Origin: Bartonella henselae str. Houston-1
GTDB lineage: Bacteria; Pseudomonadota; Alphaproteobacteria; Rhizobiales; Rhizobiaceae
Assembly: GCF_000046705.1 (NCBI RefSeq)
Contig: NC_005956.1
Span: 992,001-1,056,000 of the forward strand
DNA length: 64,000 nucleotides
Direction: 5' to 3'
The position numbers and the translations under genes were made by a program. This document shows positions 30,460 through 39,444 of this stretch, piece after piece (the first letter of the stretch is position 1; every line of letters starts with the position of its first letter). Under the pieces are notes generated by a model that did not search any database, was not told the origin of the DNA, and saw only the letters and a program-made list of their open reading frames with translations.

Positions 30460-30619
30460 TTTCTATTTCCAGCCGTGTTGTTGCTGCCTTTAAAGCTTTT
30501 TTGGTTTGCTTTTGCTGTTCAGTCTTCTTGCCAAAATGAAAAGCTCTCATTAAGGCTATAAAAAAAGCGGCTAGAGCCGCGCCTGTTAACAGCAGATTTC
30601 TTTTCATCCATAAGATCAT
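30392..30619 (-). CDS. Rz-like inner-membrane spanin
   Basis: A 75-residue protein with an N-terminal membrane helix (residues about 7-26, LLLTGAALAAFFIALMRAF) followed by a charged helical periplasmic part (KKTEQQKQTKKALKAATTRLE). It starts on the ATGA that ends the endolysin gene and contains the beginning of the lipoprotein gene in another frame. Topology and nesting support an inner-membrane spanin subunit, though it is only half the usual length. No specific family was recognised. Confidence 0.6.
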   Translation of the reverse strand: MILWMKRNLLLTGAALAAFFIALMRAFHFGKKTEQQKQTKKALKAATTRLEIENEVNKKTDADVRAALSDWLRDP

Positions 30620-31281
30620 AGGCAGTGCTCCTGAAAACGCTTAGCCACGAAGAAAATGCCAGCACAGGCAGCAAAAACCATAACGGCAGCGAAAGCCCAT
30701 TGGATGGGACCATTGCCCGCTAAAAAACCACTAAGACCTGAGAAAGATCCAATGACTGGTGCAAGGGCTTCGGCTTTGAAAAGCCCTGTTGCATGCTTTT
30801 TTTCTACCGTCTGATAGTTGGAGGAAACAAACGCGCCTTTCGCCCACAACCCTGCTTCTGCTGCACGACGGTGGACTAAGCCTTTTAAACGCTTTCCTCC
30901 TGCTCTAGTCCATTTCTGCAATTCAATGGGTACAGATTCATAATCGCCTTTATTCAGCTTTTTAAGTAATGTAGAATTTTGGAAAGCTATGATCCCTATA
31001 TTATAACAAAAGGAAACAAGAGCACCAAACTGCTCGTCACTTAAGTCAACATAAACCGCTTTTTCTACCGCCCGCTCATATTGACGCAAGTCTTCCAAAA
31101 GAAGAATTTCCGCTCTTTTTTCCGTAATGACCATGCCTTCAACAACTATCGGCTTACCCGCTTTTTCTGTATGACCATATCCTATCGTCCAAACACCAGA
31201 AGCATCTCTATAAGCATGGAGCCGTAGCCCTTCCCATTTCTTTAAATAATTGAGACAATTTTTATTGATTTTTCGTGCCAT
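30616..31281 (-). CDS. Phage endolysin, GH24 lysozyme with C-terminal membrane helix
   Basis: Peptidoglycan-cleaving lysozyme of the T4 type. The catalytic triad has the exact family spacing: E17 (WEGLR), D26 (RDASG) and T32 (WTIGYGHT), and the later helix DLSDEQFGALVSFCYNIG is intact. A hydrophobic helix near the C-terminus (about residues 193-214, WAFAAVMVFAACAGIFFVA) is an addition to the plain lysozyme fold and suggests the enzyme is kept at the membrane until release. It is the first gene of the lysis cassette, followed by the spanin-like pair; a truncated copy is at 20321-20782. Confidence 0.92.
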   Translation of the reverse strand: MARKINKNCLNYLKKWEGLRLHAYRDASGVWTIGYGHTEKAGKPIVVEGMVITEKRAEILLLEDLRQYERAVEKAVYVDLSDEQFGALVSFCYNIGIIAFQNSTLLKKLNKGDYESVPIELQKWTRAGGKRLKGLVHRRAAEAGLWAKGAFVSSNYQTVEKKHATGLFKAEALAPVIGSFSGLSGFLAGNGPIQWAFAAVMVFAACAGIFFVAKRFQEHCL

Positions 31282-31295
31282 CGTTCAATTCCATT

Positions 31296-33224
31296 TTATA
31301 AATATACCTTGATTAATACGGCGCCATCGCCACCATCGCCACTGGAGGAAGACGTTGCATCCTTTCCAGGAAAATAACCGCCACCACCACCGCCATAAAG
31401 TACCTTACTCTCTTTAGGAACTAAAGCGCCTTTACCACCATGACCGCCCCACATGCTATGGCCACCATCACCAACTTTACCATTATAATAACTACCGTCA
31501 CCACCACCGTCACCACCATAAACACTACTCCCACCTGTACCGCCTTTACCGCTAGTGCTACCACGACCTTCACCGCCAGTGCCGCCACCACCACCACCGC
31601 CATAAACACTACTCCCACCATCACCACCTTTACCCCCTAAACCATAAACACTACTCCCACCATCACCACCTCTACCACCTTTACAGCCAGTGTTGCTCCA
31701 ACCGCCCCAACCACCCCAACCACCATCGGATAAAAAATTATCACCACCACGACCACCACGACCACCTTCGCCGCCAGTGCCGCCAGCACCCTGGCCACCA
31801 CCACCACCAAGAAAGCCATCTTTACCATTATAATCGCCATCTTTGCCTGTAGCATCCTCACCTTTAAACACGCCTTTTTGATAAGGTTTAATTGAGTTAT
31901 TTCCACCAAAAGCTATAATAAATTGACCAACTACTGTGCGGTCGCCTCCAGGATTATTACGACTCTTTCCGCCTTTTCCAATCTTGACCGAATTCTTTCC
32001 AAGAAATTTTTTCCTTGTTCTTACGTACGTACAACAACCACCAAAACCACCTTCGCCGCCAGTGCCACCATAAAGACTATCCCTCCCAGCATCGCCGCCA
32101 CCCCAAGCCCATATCTCAAGTTCTGTCTCATCAGTAACACCTTCTGGCCAAGGAATGTCTCCACTTTCTGTTATAAGGATTTCAACAGGTTTTCTATATC
32201 CACTATCATTGCTACCATTATCATTTAGGCTATTGGCTTTGATTGAAGCCATGAGGTTGGCTGGTGAGATAAGTGCGTCTATTGTTTTTGTTCCATCAAT
32301 CCAGTCTTGTTTTGCAAGAGGTTGAATGAGATCAACTTTTTTCTCTACACTGTGCGCTACATCTTGCGCTTTATTAGCTGCTGTTTGTGCAGTGGTAGCA
32401 ATAGCTTTTGCATCCGTAGCATTTTTTTGTGCAACACTCGCCGTATCTAATACACTCTCTGCTGCCTCTTTTGCTTTAGTTGCTGTATGTGTCCCTTGTT
32501 GTGCACTTTCCTGTGCATGTTGCACATCATTTTCAATTTTATCAATTTTTGCAATCTGTGCACGTTCTTGAGGGGTTAAAATAAGGTGCTCATTCCCCTC
32601 TTTCATATTCTCCATATCAAATGCATCTTTTGCTATTTTATCTGGATCATAGACTGATTTTAACATACCAAAAGACTTTGATATGGCAAAATAACTGATG
32701 GTATTTTTGAGATCTACCGGAGATATAGGATAATAAACACCTTCACTTCCTTTATACCATTTTTCTATTGTTGGCTGGGTAGAACTTAGCCACCGAAGCT
32801 TTGATCTTTCTTCTTCAGTCAAAATCTTTTTGGTAGGACCCTCATGCATATTTTCCATGGAAAACACATTTGATCTCACATTATCGGGATCATATGTAAC
32901 CGCACTCATATCACCAATTCCTAAAGGTGATATTTGTATCCAACCATCCCCTGATAAAATCGTATTCTCATGGGCTTGCCCACTTGCTTTAATATCGTTA
33001 ACAGTGATCTTATCTTTGTAGGCAAGTTTACCAATATCTCTCTTTGCAACCGCATCATCAGCTTTCTTTCCTTGAGCAGCGGTTGCGAAATATTCTACCT
33101 CATAAGCTGCTGCACTGCCCACTGAAATGGGTGCAAGAGCTTTACTATCTAAAACACCTTCTTTGACTTCTTCCTTTGTTGCTGGTTCAAGCTTAAATAT
33201 ATGCGTGTGATAGGGTAATGGCAT
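31296..33224 (-). CDS. Glycine-rich phage tail fibre/adhesin
   Basis: A 642-residue protein. The N-terminal 230 residues contain two related repeats (MSAVTYDPDNVRSNVFSMEN and SVYDPDKIAKDAFDMEN), then an alanine-rich coiled coil (residues about 235-300, with ATDAKAIATTAQTAANKAQ), a short hinge, and from about residue 365 a domain of nearly 270 residues made mostly of Gly with SVYGG repeats. Such tracts form polyglycine-II bundles in phage receptor-binding tips and suit cell recognition. It lies at the end of the tail genes, 14 bases before the endolysin. The Gly-rich DNA is also the likeliest place for slippage-driven length change. Confidence 0.75.
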   Translation of the reverse strand: MPLPYHTHIFKLEPATKEEVKEGVLDSKALAPISVGSAAAYEVEYFATAAQGKKADDAVAKRDIGKLAYKDKITVNDIKASGQAHENTILSGDGWIQISPLGIGDMSAVTYDPDNVRSNVFSMENMHEGPTKKILTEEERSKLRWLSSTQPTIEKWYKGSEGVYYPISPVDLKNTISYFAISKSFGMLKSVYDPDKIAKDAFDMENMKEGNEHLILTPQERAQIAKIDKIENDVQHAQESAQQGTHTATKAKEAAESVLDTASVAQKNATDAKAIATTAQTAANKAQDVAHSVEKKVDLIQPLAKQDWIDGTKTIDALISPANLMASIKANSLNDNGSNDSGYRKPVEILITESGDIPWPEGVTDETELEIWAWGGGDAGRDSLYGGTGGEGGFGGCCTYVRTRKKFLGKNSVKIGKGGKSRNNPGGDRTVVGQFIIAFGGNNSIKPYQKGVFKGEDATGKDGDYNGKDGFLGGGGGQGAGGTGGEGGRGGRGGDNFLSDGGWGGWGGWSNTGCKGGRGGDGGSSVYGLGGKGGDGGSSVYGGGGGGGTGGEGRGSTSGKGGTGGSSVYGGDGGGDGSYYNGKVGDGGHSMWGGHGGKGALVPKESKVLYGGGGGGYFPGKDATSSSSGDGGDGAVLIKVYL

Positions 33225-33246
33225 TGCAGTTTATTCCTTAATCAGT

Positions 33247-33516
33247 TCATTTTTTGAGATTGTGTGTGGAGAGTGAGACCTGTAAGCGCAATGCATCAAG
33301 GTTTTTTTGCAGGGTCTCGATACGTTGCTCTGTTGCTTCTTGATACTGTGTCAAAGCGCTTAAAAGATCACGCTGTGTGTCGTTTTTGATAAGATCAAGG
33401 ACCTTGTTTAAAGGCGCATGAACCATGCGATTGCTTGCATAAAAAAGGACGCGGATTTGTTCCGCGTCCGCAATATCATCAATAGCGGATAGGTGATTGA
33501 TCATTGGAACACTCAC
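33247..33516 (-). CDS. Small phage protein between the two fibre genes
   Basis: An 89-residue protein, MSVPMINHLSAIDDIADAE, with a helical, possibly coiled-coil second half (TQYQEATEQRIETLQKNLDAL). Its start overlaps the end of the collar-domain gene by 4 bases (ATGA) and its stop is 22 bases before the glycine-rich fibre gene. The position fits a fibre chaperone or trimerisation subunit, but no family is recognised. The Met at residue 5 is an alternative start. Confidence 0.55.
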   Translation of the reverse strand: MSVPMINHLSAIDDIADAEQIRVLFYASNRMVHAPLNKVLDLIKNDTQRDLLSALTQYQEATEQRIETLQKNLDALRLQVSLSTHNLKK

Positions 33517-34493
33517 GATTTTATGGCATAAACAACCGTTATATTAACAGGGCGCGTCTCTGTCTCACCTGTTGAAGAGAGGGTGACCTTGTGTGTGTGC
33601 ATGCCAGCAGGTTGTGTTGTCGCTGTAAGAGTTTGATAGTGATAACTAGGGTTCCTTCTGCCGATATCATTGGCACTCCATCCAATTCCAGCATACTGAA
33701 AACTGTGCGTGTGCTCACCTGCTTCTTCAAGGGTGCAAGCATGTGGATGCGATTTTATGCAATCCTTCTGCATATCCGCAAATTGTCTACTTCTGTCTAA
33801 ACCACGGCCATCATCAAAGCCGCGTAAAAACATTCCTCTAAAGTCTGGAACTTTAAAAGTTGTATCGCTATCTTTCCCCCATTTATCCCCTATTGCCTTG
33901 AATAACTGCGGATACTCTTTGCGTTGATAGGTTGCACCATCACATAAAAGCCACCCACTTGGCAATTCTTGCATAGCAAAGGTTGCAATAAACCCGCAAG
34001 GGAAGGTTTCGACCTTTGGTGGTGGAAGTGGTGTGGGATTTAAGAGATACCAACCATCATGTTCTTTTGTTGATGCATCGCTATTATAGACTATTGCATA
34101 AATACCACCCGTTTGTAATTCACCACCCTCTAATGGTACAATACCCATGTTCGTGGCTTTATAGAGTGGCGTTGCTCCTATATTATTCACATTTATTGTT
34201 GTAGATCCCACATTCACACCACGCGCCTTAAAGTGTAGAATGATATCATTTTTATATTTTGCTATAGGTGAAATCGTTGTTAACGTTATCGATGTTGTTT
34301 TCTCTTGTCTGTTCACCATAAAGTTTGCATCAAGGGAACCACCATTATCGGCAAGATATTCACGCACACGCTGCATCATGACACGTGCACTATCATTGAC
34401 AGAACTAGGGGGTTGTCCCTCTGCCCAATTAATCATGCTATCTGAATGCGCATTTTCATCAGCTGTCAACGACCAATCATAAATATCAGACAT
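33513..34493 (-). CDS. Phage tail collar-domain protein
   Basis: A 326-residue structural protein. The tail-collar domain (PF07484 type) spans roughly residues 170-240: CGFIATFAMQELPSGWLLCDG, then YPQLFKAIGDKWG and KVPDFRGMFLRGFDDGRG. The N-terminal part (NWAEGQPPSSVNDSARVMMQ) is the usual short-fibre attachment segment. The C-terminal part is rich in His, as collar proteins often are (HPHACTLEEAGEHTHSF), and may bind metal in the fibre tip. It overlaps the upstream transglycosylase gene by 8 bases. Confidence 0.88.
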   Translation of the reverse strand: MSDIYDWSLTADENAHSDSMINWAEGQPPSSVNDSARVMMQRVREYLADNGGSLDANFMVNRQEKTTSITLTTISPIAKYKNDIILHFKARGVNVGSTTINVNNIGATPLYKATNMGIVPLEGGELQTGGIYAIVYNSDASTKEHDGWYLLNPTPLPPPKVETFPCGFIATFAMQELPSGWLLCDGATYQRKEYPQLFKAIGDKWGKDSDTTFKVPDFRGMFLRGFDDGRGLDRSRQFADMQKDCIKSHPHACTLEEAGEHTHSFQYAGIGWSANDIGRRNPSYHYQTLTATTQPAGMHTHKVTLSSTGETETRPVNITVVYAIKS

Positions 34494-35409
34494 GATAAGC
34501 CCCCGTTCTTCTTAATAACTCTTCTTGTAATTGTTGCTTTTTTTGCTGTCCATATGAGCGAACAGGATTTCTCCTTGAGGGATCAATTAAGAGCGTTAAA
34601 TCTACTGGGTGTGCACTTGATTGTGAAAACCCCGTCATCATTGGTTGTTGCATCATTTGTTGATGTGCCATCTCTATTTGTTGATTTTGCGCATCTTTAT
34701 TCCGTCTCATCAAATCAACCAAACTCATTACACTCTTTTTAAGAGCACCTGCATCAATGCCTTGCCCCTGGAATCGTGTATTTTCATGCAATGGTGTATC
34801 ATATGCCATCAATGGTTTTCTCGCTTGAGCACCTTGAATTGCCTTTTGAAATCTCTCAACGCCGCGCAAGGGAACCACTTCATTTGCTGCACTCTGTCCA
34901 TTGCCCCAGCTTTGTCGTGCCCTACCATTCGAAGCCTCTCCCGTTTTATTGTAAAGCCCATAAATATGATTCATAAAATCCCCTGCGGTTGCCTCCACAT
35001 TTCCTCCGTTAAGGACAACTGCTTGACGCCCTAAAAGCTGGCTTGCTGGCACATTAGGATTTTTGATAAGTTTTACAGCCCCTGCTGGTCCTTGTTGGTG
35101 TGCAAGATAAAGTTCTGCTTGTGATGGCTCTCTGCCTAATGCTGTAGCTAAATAACGCGTGTTATCCTTCGTTAATCGTGCCATAGCATCCGTTGCTTGA
35201 AAGGGATCAAACTTATTATTCAGTTGATACTGTTTTGCTGTTGAATCGAGAAATTGATACAGCCCTCCTGCACTACTTTTGCTATTTCTTGCATTTGGAT
35301 TACCCTTACTTTCTATCATAGCAACCCGTTCAAGAAAGCTTTCTGGCAAACCATATTTTTGTGCTGCCTGTGAGATAGCACGCTTCACATTGGGATGAAA
35401 ATTGATCAT
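34486..35409 (-). CDS. Tail-associated lytic transglycosylase
   Basis: A 307-residue protein whose N-terminal half is an SLT/lysozyme-like domain: catalytic Glu in VAMIESKGNPNA (E33), followed by SSAGGLYQFL and later AELYLAHQQGPAGA, the conserved family sequence. The C-terminal half is Gln-rich (about residues 210-290, QQIEMAHQQMMQQP) and probably structural. Such enzymes are carried in the virion and open a local hole in the cell wall for DNA entry, so this is separate from the endolysin. Start ATG overlaps the neighbouring stop by one base. Confidence 0.85.
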   Translation of the reverse strand: MINFHPNVKRAISQAAQKYGLPESFLERVAMIESKGNPNARNSKSSAGGLYQFLDSTAKQYQLNNKFDPFQATDAMARLTKDNTRYLATALGREPSQAELYLAHQQGPAGAVKLIKNPNVPASQLLGRQAVVLNGGNVEATAGDFMNHIYGLYNKTGEASNGRARQSWGNGQSAANEVVPLRGVERFQKAIQGAQARKPLMAYDTPLHENTRFQGQGIDAGALKKSVMSLVDLMRRNKDAQNQQIEMAHQQMMQQPMMTGFSQSSAHPVDLTLLIDPSRRNPVRSYGQQKKQQLQEELLRRTGAYHV

Positions 35410-37628
35410 TAGTTTATAACCACTCTATAAGCACTACTATTCAAAAGAATGCCAACAAAATTGAGGAATTTTGTGTGATCTTTTTTGCTTATTAAGCGTT
35501 TCTTTTCTGCTTCGTGAAACTTCTTAATTAATTCAACGGCTTTTTCTCTTGCTAACCCAAACTCCCCTTTTTCACGCGCTGTTATGAGAGCCGCAATATC
35601 CCTTTCAGTCTCTTTATGAACACTTAAGAGTTTGCGTCCCCATTCCCTTGCAAAAGTTTTCATGGCTGTCTTGATGAGACCAATCTTTCCTCCACTCACC
35701 GCTTGTTCTATTGTCTTTTCTTCCACTTCACCCATATGGTTTGGCAAGCGTGCAAAAAGCCTTGTTCTTTCTACTTCTGGTCGCAACACTTTCATAAGCT
35801 GCTTGGCTTTATCCTTACCAAAAATATGCTGTAATTTTTCTTGACCATTTTGCGTGTCAAACAAACTCAAAAGATTGTGGTCAAAATTCTGTGCATTGCC
35901 TGCGGCATGTTCTACTTGTGAGCGTACACCTTTTTGAAAGGCATTTTTTTCCATCAACCCCAAATCCGAAAGTTGACTTTTAATTGTATCGAGATTAACG
36001 CTTTTCTTCAGTGCTTTCTCTCCTTGCTCGAGGGCATCACCAATAGTACGCTCGTCATAATAAATTTTCCGTGCTTTAGCATAATCTGGAGATGACGTAT
36101 CCAAAACGTCCAGAATGCGTTGTTTGAACAAAGTCAAATCTCGCGCATACCCTCGTTTTCCTTTGAGACGCGCAGAATTAATTTGATCATCCAAAACCTC
36201 TTTCATCTTATGTAAAATCCGCATATTCAGTTTTGGATATCCATTGCTTCCTATAACTGTTGCATCCGCTTCATTTGGCATTTGCGCAATTGCTTTTTTA
36301 TAGGCTTTTTGGAAGGCAGGGGTTTCTTGCAAGAGCGATAAATCTTTACTGACGGCATTGGAAATAGGAGAAGCTTTCGCCCTCTCATAAAATGATTCAG
36401 CTCTTTTCTGTGCTTGTTTGATAATCTCTTGCTTTAAATTAAGCGTATCGACCTTTGGACCCATCACATCTGTCAACGCATCCTTTATCCGCAGTGCACT
36501 CGCATCTTGCCTTTCAGTCAAACGATTACTCACAAGTGAATAAGTATCAAGATCTTTTTTTGCCGCTCTAAAAGCTCTTGCTGCAAGCTCATCATGAAGA
36601 TCAATAATCATTGAATCAGGACCACGCTGTTTTAATGCCTTCTCAAGCTTATCGACACCTTCATCCCCTAAGGCATGGCTTACATCTTTAAGCGCTCTAT
36701 TGCTTATTTGAAACGCCTCTTTTTCTACACCTTGTGTTACTGATTCAGTTTTACCAAACAATTTTCCAACTGTGTTTTTGAGAGCCGCAGGCGTTTTTCT
36801 CATAACAGCAGGCGTTTTTTTAAGTGATCTTGTCGCAAAAGATGTTACTTTTGATACACCACTGGCAACAGCTGGAGTTACAAAACCTAACCCAGCACCA
36901 AGCCCAGCAGTCAGGAGAGTATCCTCTAACCCCTCCCCTTCACCACTGCCTGCTATTCCGCCATAAATGGCTCCAGTTTTTGCTGCACGCCCCAAGCTAA
37001 ACTTTGCCGCCTCTTTACTTGCTGCAGCTTTCATTGCGGCTTCACCTGCCGCTTTTGCCGCTGTCCGTTCTGCACCTTCTGCCAAAGCAGATTGCACCGC
37101 CCTTTCTCCTGCTGCTAGAGCTTTACTGGTTATTTGTGCTCCTGTGGCACCTGCTCTGCTTCCCAAAAGCACATCGGCCCCAAGAGCGGAACGCGCAGCA
37201 GCAGGAGCGCCAACACCTGGTATTAGAAAAGGAATTGCTGCCCCCGCTAAATTCCCCAGAAAAGATAGATAAGAATGATCTCGGTTCGCCGCCCTTTGAT
37301 AATCTCTCCATCGCTTTGTCACTTCATTATATTTTTTGATTACCTCTCCATCTCCTGTCAAAAGATCCCAGAAACCTGCTAATGCTCCTGCGGCTTCATC
37401 ATCATACCCCATGGTTAACCCGTGAAGAGCTCCCCATCCAAACGCACCCGCAGCACTTGGATGTGGACCATCTTCTTCTGTTATACTTTTATTTTCTGTA
37501 AGAGAACCACTCAGCCTTTCCTTATTTTTTGAAAAAAGCTCTTGAAGCTGTTCTGGTGTATAGTCACTTACATGCCCAATGACTCTGGTATTTTTTCTAT
37601 GAATGAGAGGAGGAATTACTTCAGCCAT
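35409..37628 (-). CDS. Large internal virion / ejection-type protein
   Basis: A 739-residue protein starting MAEVIPPLIHRKNTR. The start at 37628 gives an 8-base overlap with the upstream gene and is preferred to 37664. Residues about 75-270 alternate Ala/Gly-rich hydrophobic helices (FLIPGVGAPAAARSALGADV, GAGLGFVTPAVASG) with charged segments; the rest is long and helical (KKALKQRGPD, RKIYYDERTIGDALEQGEKAL). Large helical proteins with membrane-active segments next to a tail transglycosylase are the profile of podovirus ejection proteins. No family is recognised by sequence, so the role is inferred from position and composition. Confidence 0.6.
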   Translation of the reverse strand: MAEVIPPLIHRKNTRVIGHVSDYTPEQLQELFSKNKERLSGSLTENKSITEEDGPHPSAAGAFGWGALHGLTMGYDDEAAGALAGFWDLLTGDGEVIKKYNEVTKRWRDYQRAANRDHSYLSFLGNLAGAAIPFLIPGVGAPAAARSALGADVLLGSRAGATGAQITSKALAAGERAVQSALAEGAERTAAKAAGEAAMKAAASKEAAKFSLGRAAKTGAIYGGIAGSGEGEGLEDTLLTAGLGAGLGFVTPAVASGVSKVTSFATRSLKKTPAVMRKTPAALKNTVGKLFGKTESVTQGVEKEAFQISNRALKDVSHALGDEGVDKLEKALKQRGPDSMIIDLHDELAARAFRAAKKDLDTYSLVSNRLTERQDASALRIKDALTDVMGPKVDTLNLKQEIIKQAQKRAESFYERAKASPISNAVSKDLSLLQETPAFQKAYKKAIAQMPNEADATVIGSNGYPKLNMRILHKMKEVLDDQINSARLKGKRGYARDLTLFKQRILDVLDTSSPDYAKARKIYYDERTIGDALEQGEKALKKSVNLDTIKSQLSDLGLMEKNAFQKGVRSQVEHAAGNAQNFDHNLLSLFDTQNGQEKLQHIFGKDKAKQLMKVLRPEVERTRLFARLPNHMGEVEEKTIEQAVSGGKIGLIKTAMKTFAREWGRKLLSVHKETERDIAALITAREKGEFGLAREKAVELIKKFHEAEKKRLISKKDHTKFLNFVGILLNSSAYRVVIN

Positions 37629-39444
37629 TGGTTTGTTTCTCCTTAATGCGTCCGTCACTATCAATAAACAGTATGCCTTCCGGCAAAGCCTCTATCTGTT
37701 TTTCTAGTGAAACATCTGACTGCGTATTATTTTTTTTATAAGCATCCTCCCCATAGGCAGCTCGGACAAGTTCGCGTGTTGCCTCTGCACCACCAAAAAG
37801 AATTGCCCGTGTTGCTGCATTGGATTTATTAAAAGTATCGATAATGGTTGTTAAAGATTTCTTCAGTTGCTCTGCCGTAAGATCTTGATACAGTGCCGCT
37901 ACAGAGTTTTGCAATGCTTGCAATTCCATATTAGACAAATTCCCAAAGCCAGATGCACCATTTGGTGAAAATGCTTTTGCTTTTGTCAAGGCATCAAGCC
38001 CAATACTCGCCTTCAATGAATCAAGCATATGCCCAAAATCTTTTGCCTTAAAACCAGGAATGAACGACCCCCAATAACCAAGGAAACCAGCAACATGCGG
38101 GTGCTCATCAACAATTTTTAGCAATTCTTTAGATGTCGAGATTATACGATTTGATCTGTCCGCTGATTCCAAAATTTGCATTTTTGCTTGCTGTTCTTTA
38201 CGCTCCTCCTCCTTCTGCTCTTGGATTAATTTATGTTCTGCACCACTGCCTGCAATTGGCATCGCACGTATGCCATGAGGGGCATTTTTATCCTTAACAA
38301 GCATATAACCCGATTCAGGCTTTGACAGCATGCTATCAGTATTTCCCCCTAATCCAGAAGCAGTGGAACGTTGTCCCCCTTGGACAGGTATAATTTTCCC
38401 TGTGCTTGTTGAAATTTGGAAAGCCATATCCTCAGGCAATCCCTGCTTTGCTTTTTCTTCCGCTGTGAGTGTTCTATAGTCTTCTTGGGGGCTCAACGTG
38501 CTGCCAATCACTTTCATGGCAAGATCTGGATATTGCATGATTGCTTGTGCGTCTTTATCATCGTATCCTTTAGAGCGTAAAAACGCAAAAATTGGTCTAT
38601 TTTGAAGACGTGTATTATTGCCCTGCCGCATAACAAGCGCCGCATTTGAAAAGCTTTCTTGCGGTGTTTTTCCTGATGCTAACCCCGCAAAAAAATCCAT
38701 GAGATGCTCGGAAAATTCTGATTTTCTAAAACGCTCCCATAAGTTGCTTGGATTTGCGTCTTTATGGATAAAGTTTCCAACGGCGTTTACATAATCCGTT
38801 GCTTGTTCTGGCATATCATTTGCTTTTAAATGTTCTTCTTCTGAAATAGGCGTATGAGAAAGTGTTTCTTCATTGACAGGGCTGCTTCCCCGCTGTTCTT
38901 CCGGCATAGATCTGTTGTTGAACTCTGTAATATAATCCATTACATCTTTTTGCTGTCGCCCAGCTTCATCTCCACTCACTTTATCAATGTTAGAAACAAA
39001 TGGAGATTGAGGAATCATTGATGCAACACCTCCCTGCTCTGAGAAATCAGATTTTTCTTGTTTTGGTACCTCTTGTATCCTAATAGTATCCTTTAAAGCA
39101 TCTGGTAATGAAGGCATTTGGCGCTTTAAATCATCCGTAGACATAATCAATTCTGCTGGCGTTTTTTTCCCAGCTTCTCTTCCTTCCCCATAAGAACCGC
39201 GAATAAGCTCTGTAGGACTTAATTTTTGTTGCGTATCAGAGCCAGTATTATCAAAAGGGTTTGTGCTAAAAGCAGCACGTTCTAAAAAACTGGGCTTGTA
39301 TCGGCCTTCAAACGATGTGCTTGGAGGTGTAGAAGACTGTCCTAGAAAATACTTGGGAAGTTGCGTTACAGCTTGTGTTAGCAAAGGACGCAAAACTTTT
39401 GGATTAAGAAATAGTGATAAAGTATGAAAGCCGTTTTGTTCCAT
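37621..39444 (-). CDS. Phage structural protein of unknown function (ejection-module candidate)
   Basis: A 607-residue protein from the ATG at 39444, which shares one base with the upstream stop (TGATG); a GTG one codon earlier is the alternative. The first 230 residues are low-complexity and polar, probably disordered (PPSTSFEGRYKPSF, NRSMPEEQRGSSP). The C-terminal 200 residues are helical (KSLTTIIDTFNKSNAATRAILFGG). It lies between the S74-like protein and the large ejection-type protein, so an internal virion role is likely, but no family was recognised. Confidence 0.5.
   Translation of the reverse strand: MEQNGFHTLSLFLNPKVLRPLLTQAVTQLPKYFLGQSSTPPSTSFEGRYKPSFLERAAFSTNPFDNTGSDTQQKLSPTELIRGSYGEGREAGKKTPAELIMSTDDLKRQMPSLPDALKDTIRIQEVPKQEKSDFSEQGGVASMIPQSPFVSNIDKVSGDEAGRQQKDVMDYITEFNNRSMPEEQRGSSPVNEETLSHTPISEEEHLKANDMPEQATDYVNAVGNFIHKDANPSNLWERFRKSEFSEHLMDFFAGLASGKTPQESFSNAALVMRQGNNTRLQNRPIFAFLRSKGYDDKDAQAIMQYPDLAMKVIGSTLSPQEDYRTLTAEEKAKQGLPEDMAFQISTSTGKIIPVQGGQRSTASGLGGNTDSMLSKPESGYMLVKDKNAPHGIRAMPIAGSGAEHKLIQEQKEEERKEQQAKMQILESADRSNRIISTSKELLKIVDEHPHVAGFLGYWGSFIPGFKAKDFGHMLDSLKASIGLDALTKAKAFSPNGASGFGNLSNMELQALQNSVAALYQDLTAEQLKKSLTTIIDTFNKSNAATRAILFGGAEATRELVRAAYGEDAYKKNNTQSDVSLEKQIEALPEGILFIDSDGRIKEKQTNG

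Noticed and set aside
31440..31800. Repeat-rich DNA considered as a CRISPR-like or regulatory array
   Set aside because: The repeats are in-frame Gly codons of the fibre gene, irregular in spacing, with no unique spacers. No CRISPR array or cas gene was found in the window.
31421..31909. Thr- and Val-rich frames on both strands in the glycine-rich fibre gene
   Set aside because: Artefacts of the repetitive GGT/ACC-type DNA of the fibre gene, with no start signals or family features.
36967..37339. Plus-strand Ala/Pro-rich frames inside the large ejection-type gene
   Set aside because: They mirror the Ala/Gly-rich codons of the minus-strand gene and have no ribosome-binding site; shadow frames.
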